A DNA stretch of 5,521 nucleotides from assembly GCA_015233485.1 (NCBI GenBank), contig JADFXO010000273.1, forward strand, positions 1 through 5,521. Reading direction: 5' to 3'. The stretch is from Nitrospirota bacterium. GTDB taxonomy: Bacteria > Nitrospirota > Thermodesulfovibrionia > Thermodesulfovibrionales > Magnetobacteriaceae. Under the pieces are notes generated by a model. That model did not search any database and had not been told where the DNA came from. It worked only from the letters and a program-made list of their open reading frames with translations. Position numbers and translations under genes: made by a program. This document shows, piece after piece, positions 5,318 to 5,521 of this stretch. Within the stretch, counting starts at the first letter, position 1, and each line of letters starts with the position of its first letter.

Positions 5318-5521
5318 CCTTGGCTTCATTGTCCTTCAAACCAAGGGCGGCAAATACAACCATCTGTGCGGTGAGGTCGGTGCAGGCATAGTTATCCATT
5401 GTGGTTCTGATGTCGGTATGTCCGAGCACTCCCTGAATCGCCTGTATCGGCACTCCGGCTGTAGCCGCCTGCGATGCCACCGAATGCCGGGTCCCATTCT
5501 TGAGTTGAATCTGCACCTCTA
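5292..5521 (-). CDS. Tyrosine recombinase (phage-type integrase), C-terminal part
   Basis: The frame is open from the right edge to a TAG at 5294-5292, and about 75 residues are visible. The GTG at 5516 is in frame but is probably an internal Val, since the frame stays open to the edge and the protein would otherwise lack most of its catalytic domain. Counting from that Val, the visible catalytic residues are the second Arg (R10 in NGTRHS), the His of LGH (H33) and the nucleophilic Tyr (Y43 in TTMDNYA). The first His of the HxxR box is replaced by Asn (N7), as can happen in integrases with a GTRHS-type box. Members usually have 300-400 residues; the N-terminal DNA-binding part and the first Arg are outside the window. 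It would catalyse integration and excision of the element whose far end is at 404-423. Downstream, 66 bases separate it from the ATPase gene on the same strand. It could also be a decayed remnant if the hidden part is broken. Confidence 0.88.
   Translation of the reverse strand, partial: EVQIQLKNGTRHSVASQAATAGVPIQAIQGVLGHTDIRTTMDNYACTDLTAQMVVFAALGLKDNEAKVVDIARQC

Larger units (their letters stand above)
404..5521 (-). mobile_element. Probable tRNA-integrated genomic island (partial)
   Basis: All genes between the tRNA-like fragment and the right edge of the window lie on the - strand. In order they are a tyrosine recombinase C-terminus, a large ATPase/nuclease-like protein and a GNAT acetyltransferase. 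The tRNA-like 3' fragment lies at the end distal to the integrase, as in many tRNA-borne islands and satellites. The cargo is visibly AT-richer than the recombinase fragment and the IS end, which suggests separate origins. If the intact tRNA lies shortly beyond 5521 plus the missing part of the integrase gene, the element would be only about 6 kb. The right boundary is not seen, so the extent is inferred. Confidence 0.5.

Noticed and set aside
4615..5374. Two + strand reading frames (4615-4944 and 5051-5374) near the start of the ATPase gene
   Set aside because: The first is antisense to the conserved ATPase motifs. The second spans the start of the ATPase gene and the integrase end with no homology. 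Both are coincidental.

Overview
The window is an accessory-region junction. It holds the end of an insertion sequence, a stretch of host-like DNA with a broken antitoxin gene, and most of a probable integrative island carrying a candidate anti-phage gene. The taxon cannot be fixed. The IstB tail, the antitoxin family and a GC-richer integrase next to AT-richer cargo suggest a Gram-negative proteobacterium, possibly of the Desulfobacterota; this is a weak guess.

Left side (1-403): the + strand starts inside the C-terminal tail of an IstB-type ATPase (IS21 family), with a stop at 102. It is followed by an end region packed with CGGAAT repeats and a terminal CA at 206-207. Immediately abutting it, on the - strand, are the first 20 codons of an antitoxin-like gene with a strong ribosome binding site. 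The IS therefore appears to have cut this gene; the rest of the gene would lie left of the window.

Boundary (404-507): on the - strand, 404-423 equals exactly the 3' end of a tRNA (T-loop, 3' half of the T-stem, 3' half of the acceptor stem, discriminator G73), most like tRNA-Ser. The rest of the tRNA is missing. This is what the distal attachment site of a tRNA-targeting element looks like. Tandem direct repeats at 11-bp pitch lie on both sides of it (331-351 and 484-504).

Island (about 424-5521, all genes on the - strand): in transcription order there is the C-terminal end of a tyrosine recombinase (entering from the right edge, stop at 5292), a 1413-residue protein and a GNAT acetyltransferase. 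The large protein has a sacsin/NO VEIN-type GHKL ATPase at its N-terminus and a DUF3883, PD-(D/E)XK-like domain at its C-terminus. It overlaps the GNAT gene by ATGA. The order tRNA - integrase - cargo - tRNA 3' fragment fits a compact integrative element. The large protein is best read as an ATP-driven sensor or switch coupled to a nuclease-like domain, a plausible single-protein defence system, and the co-translated GNAT is a possible accessory. Function is inferred from domains and context only.
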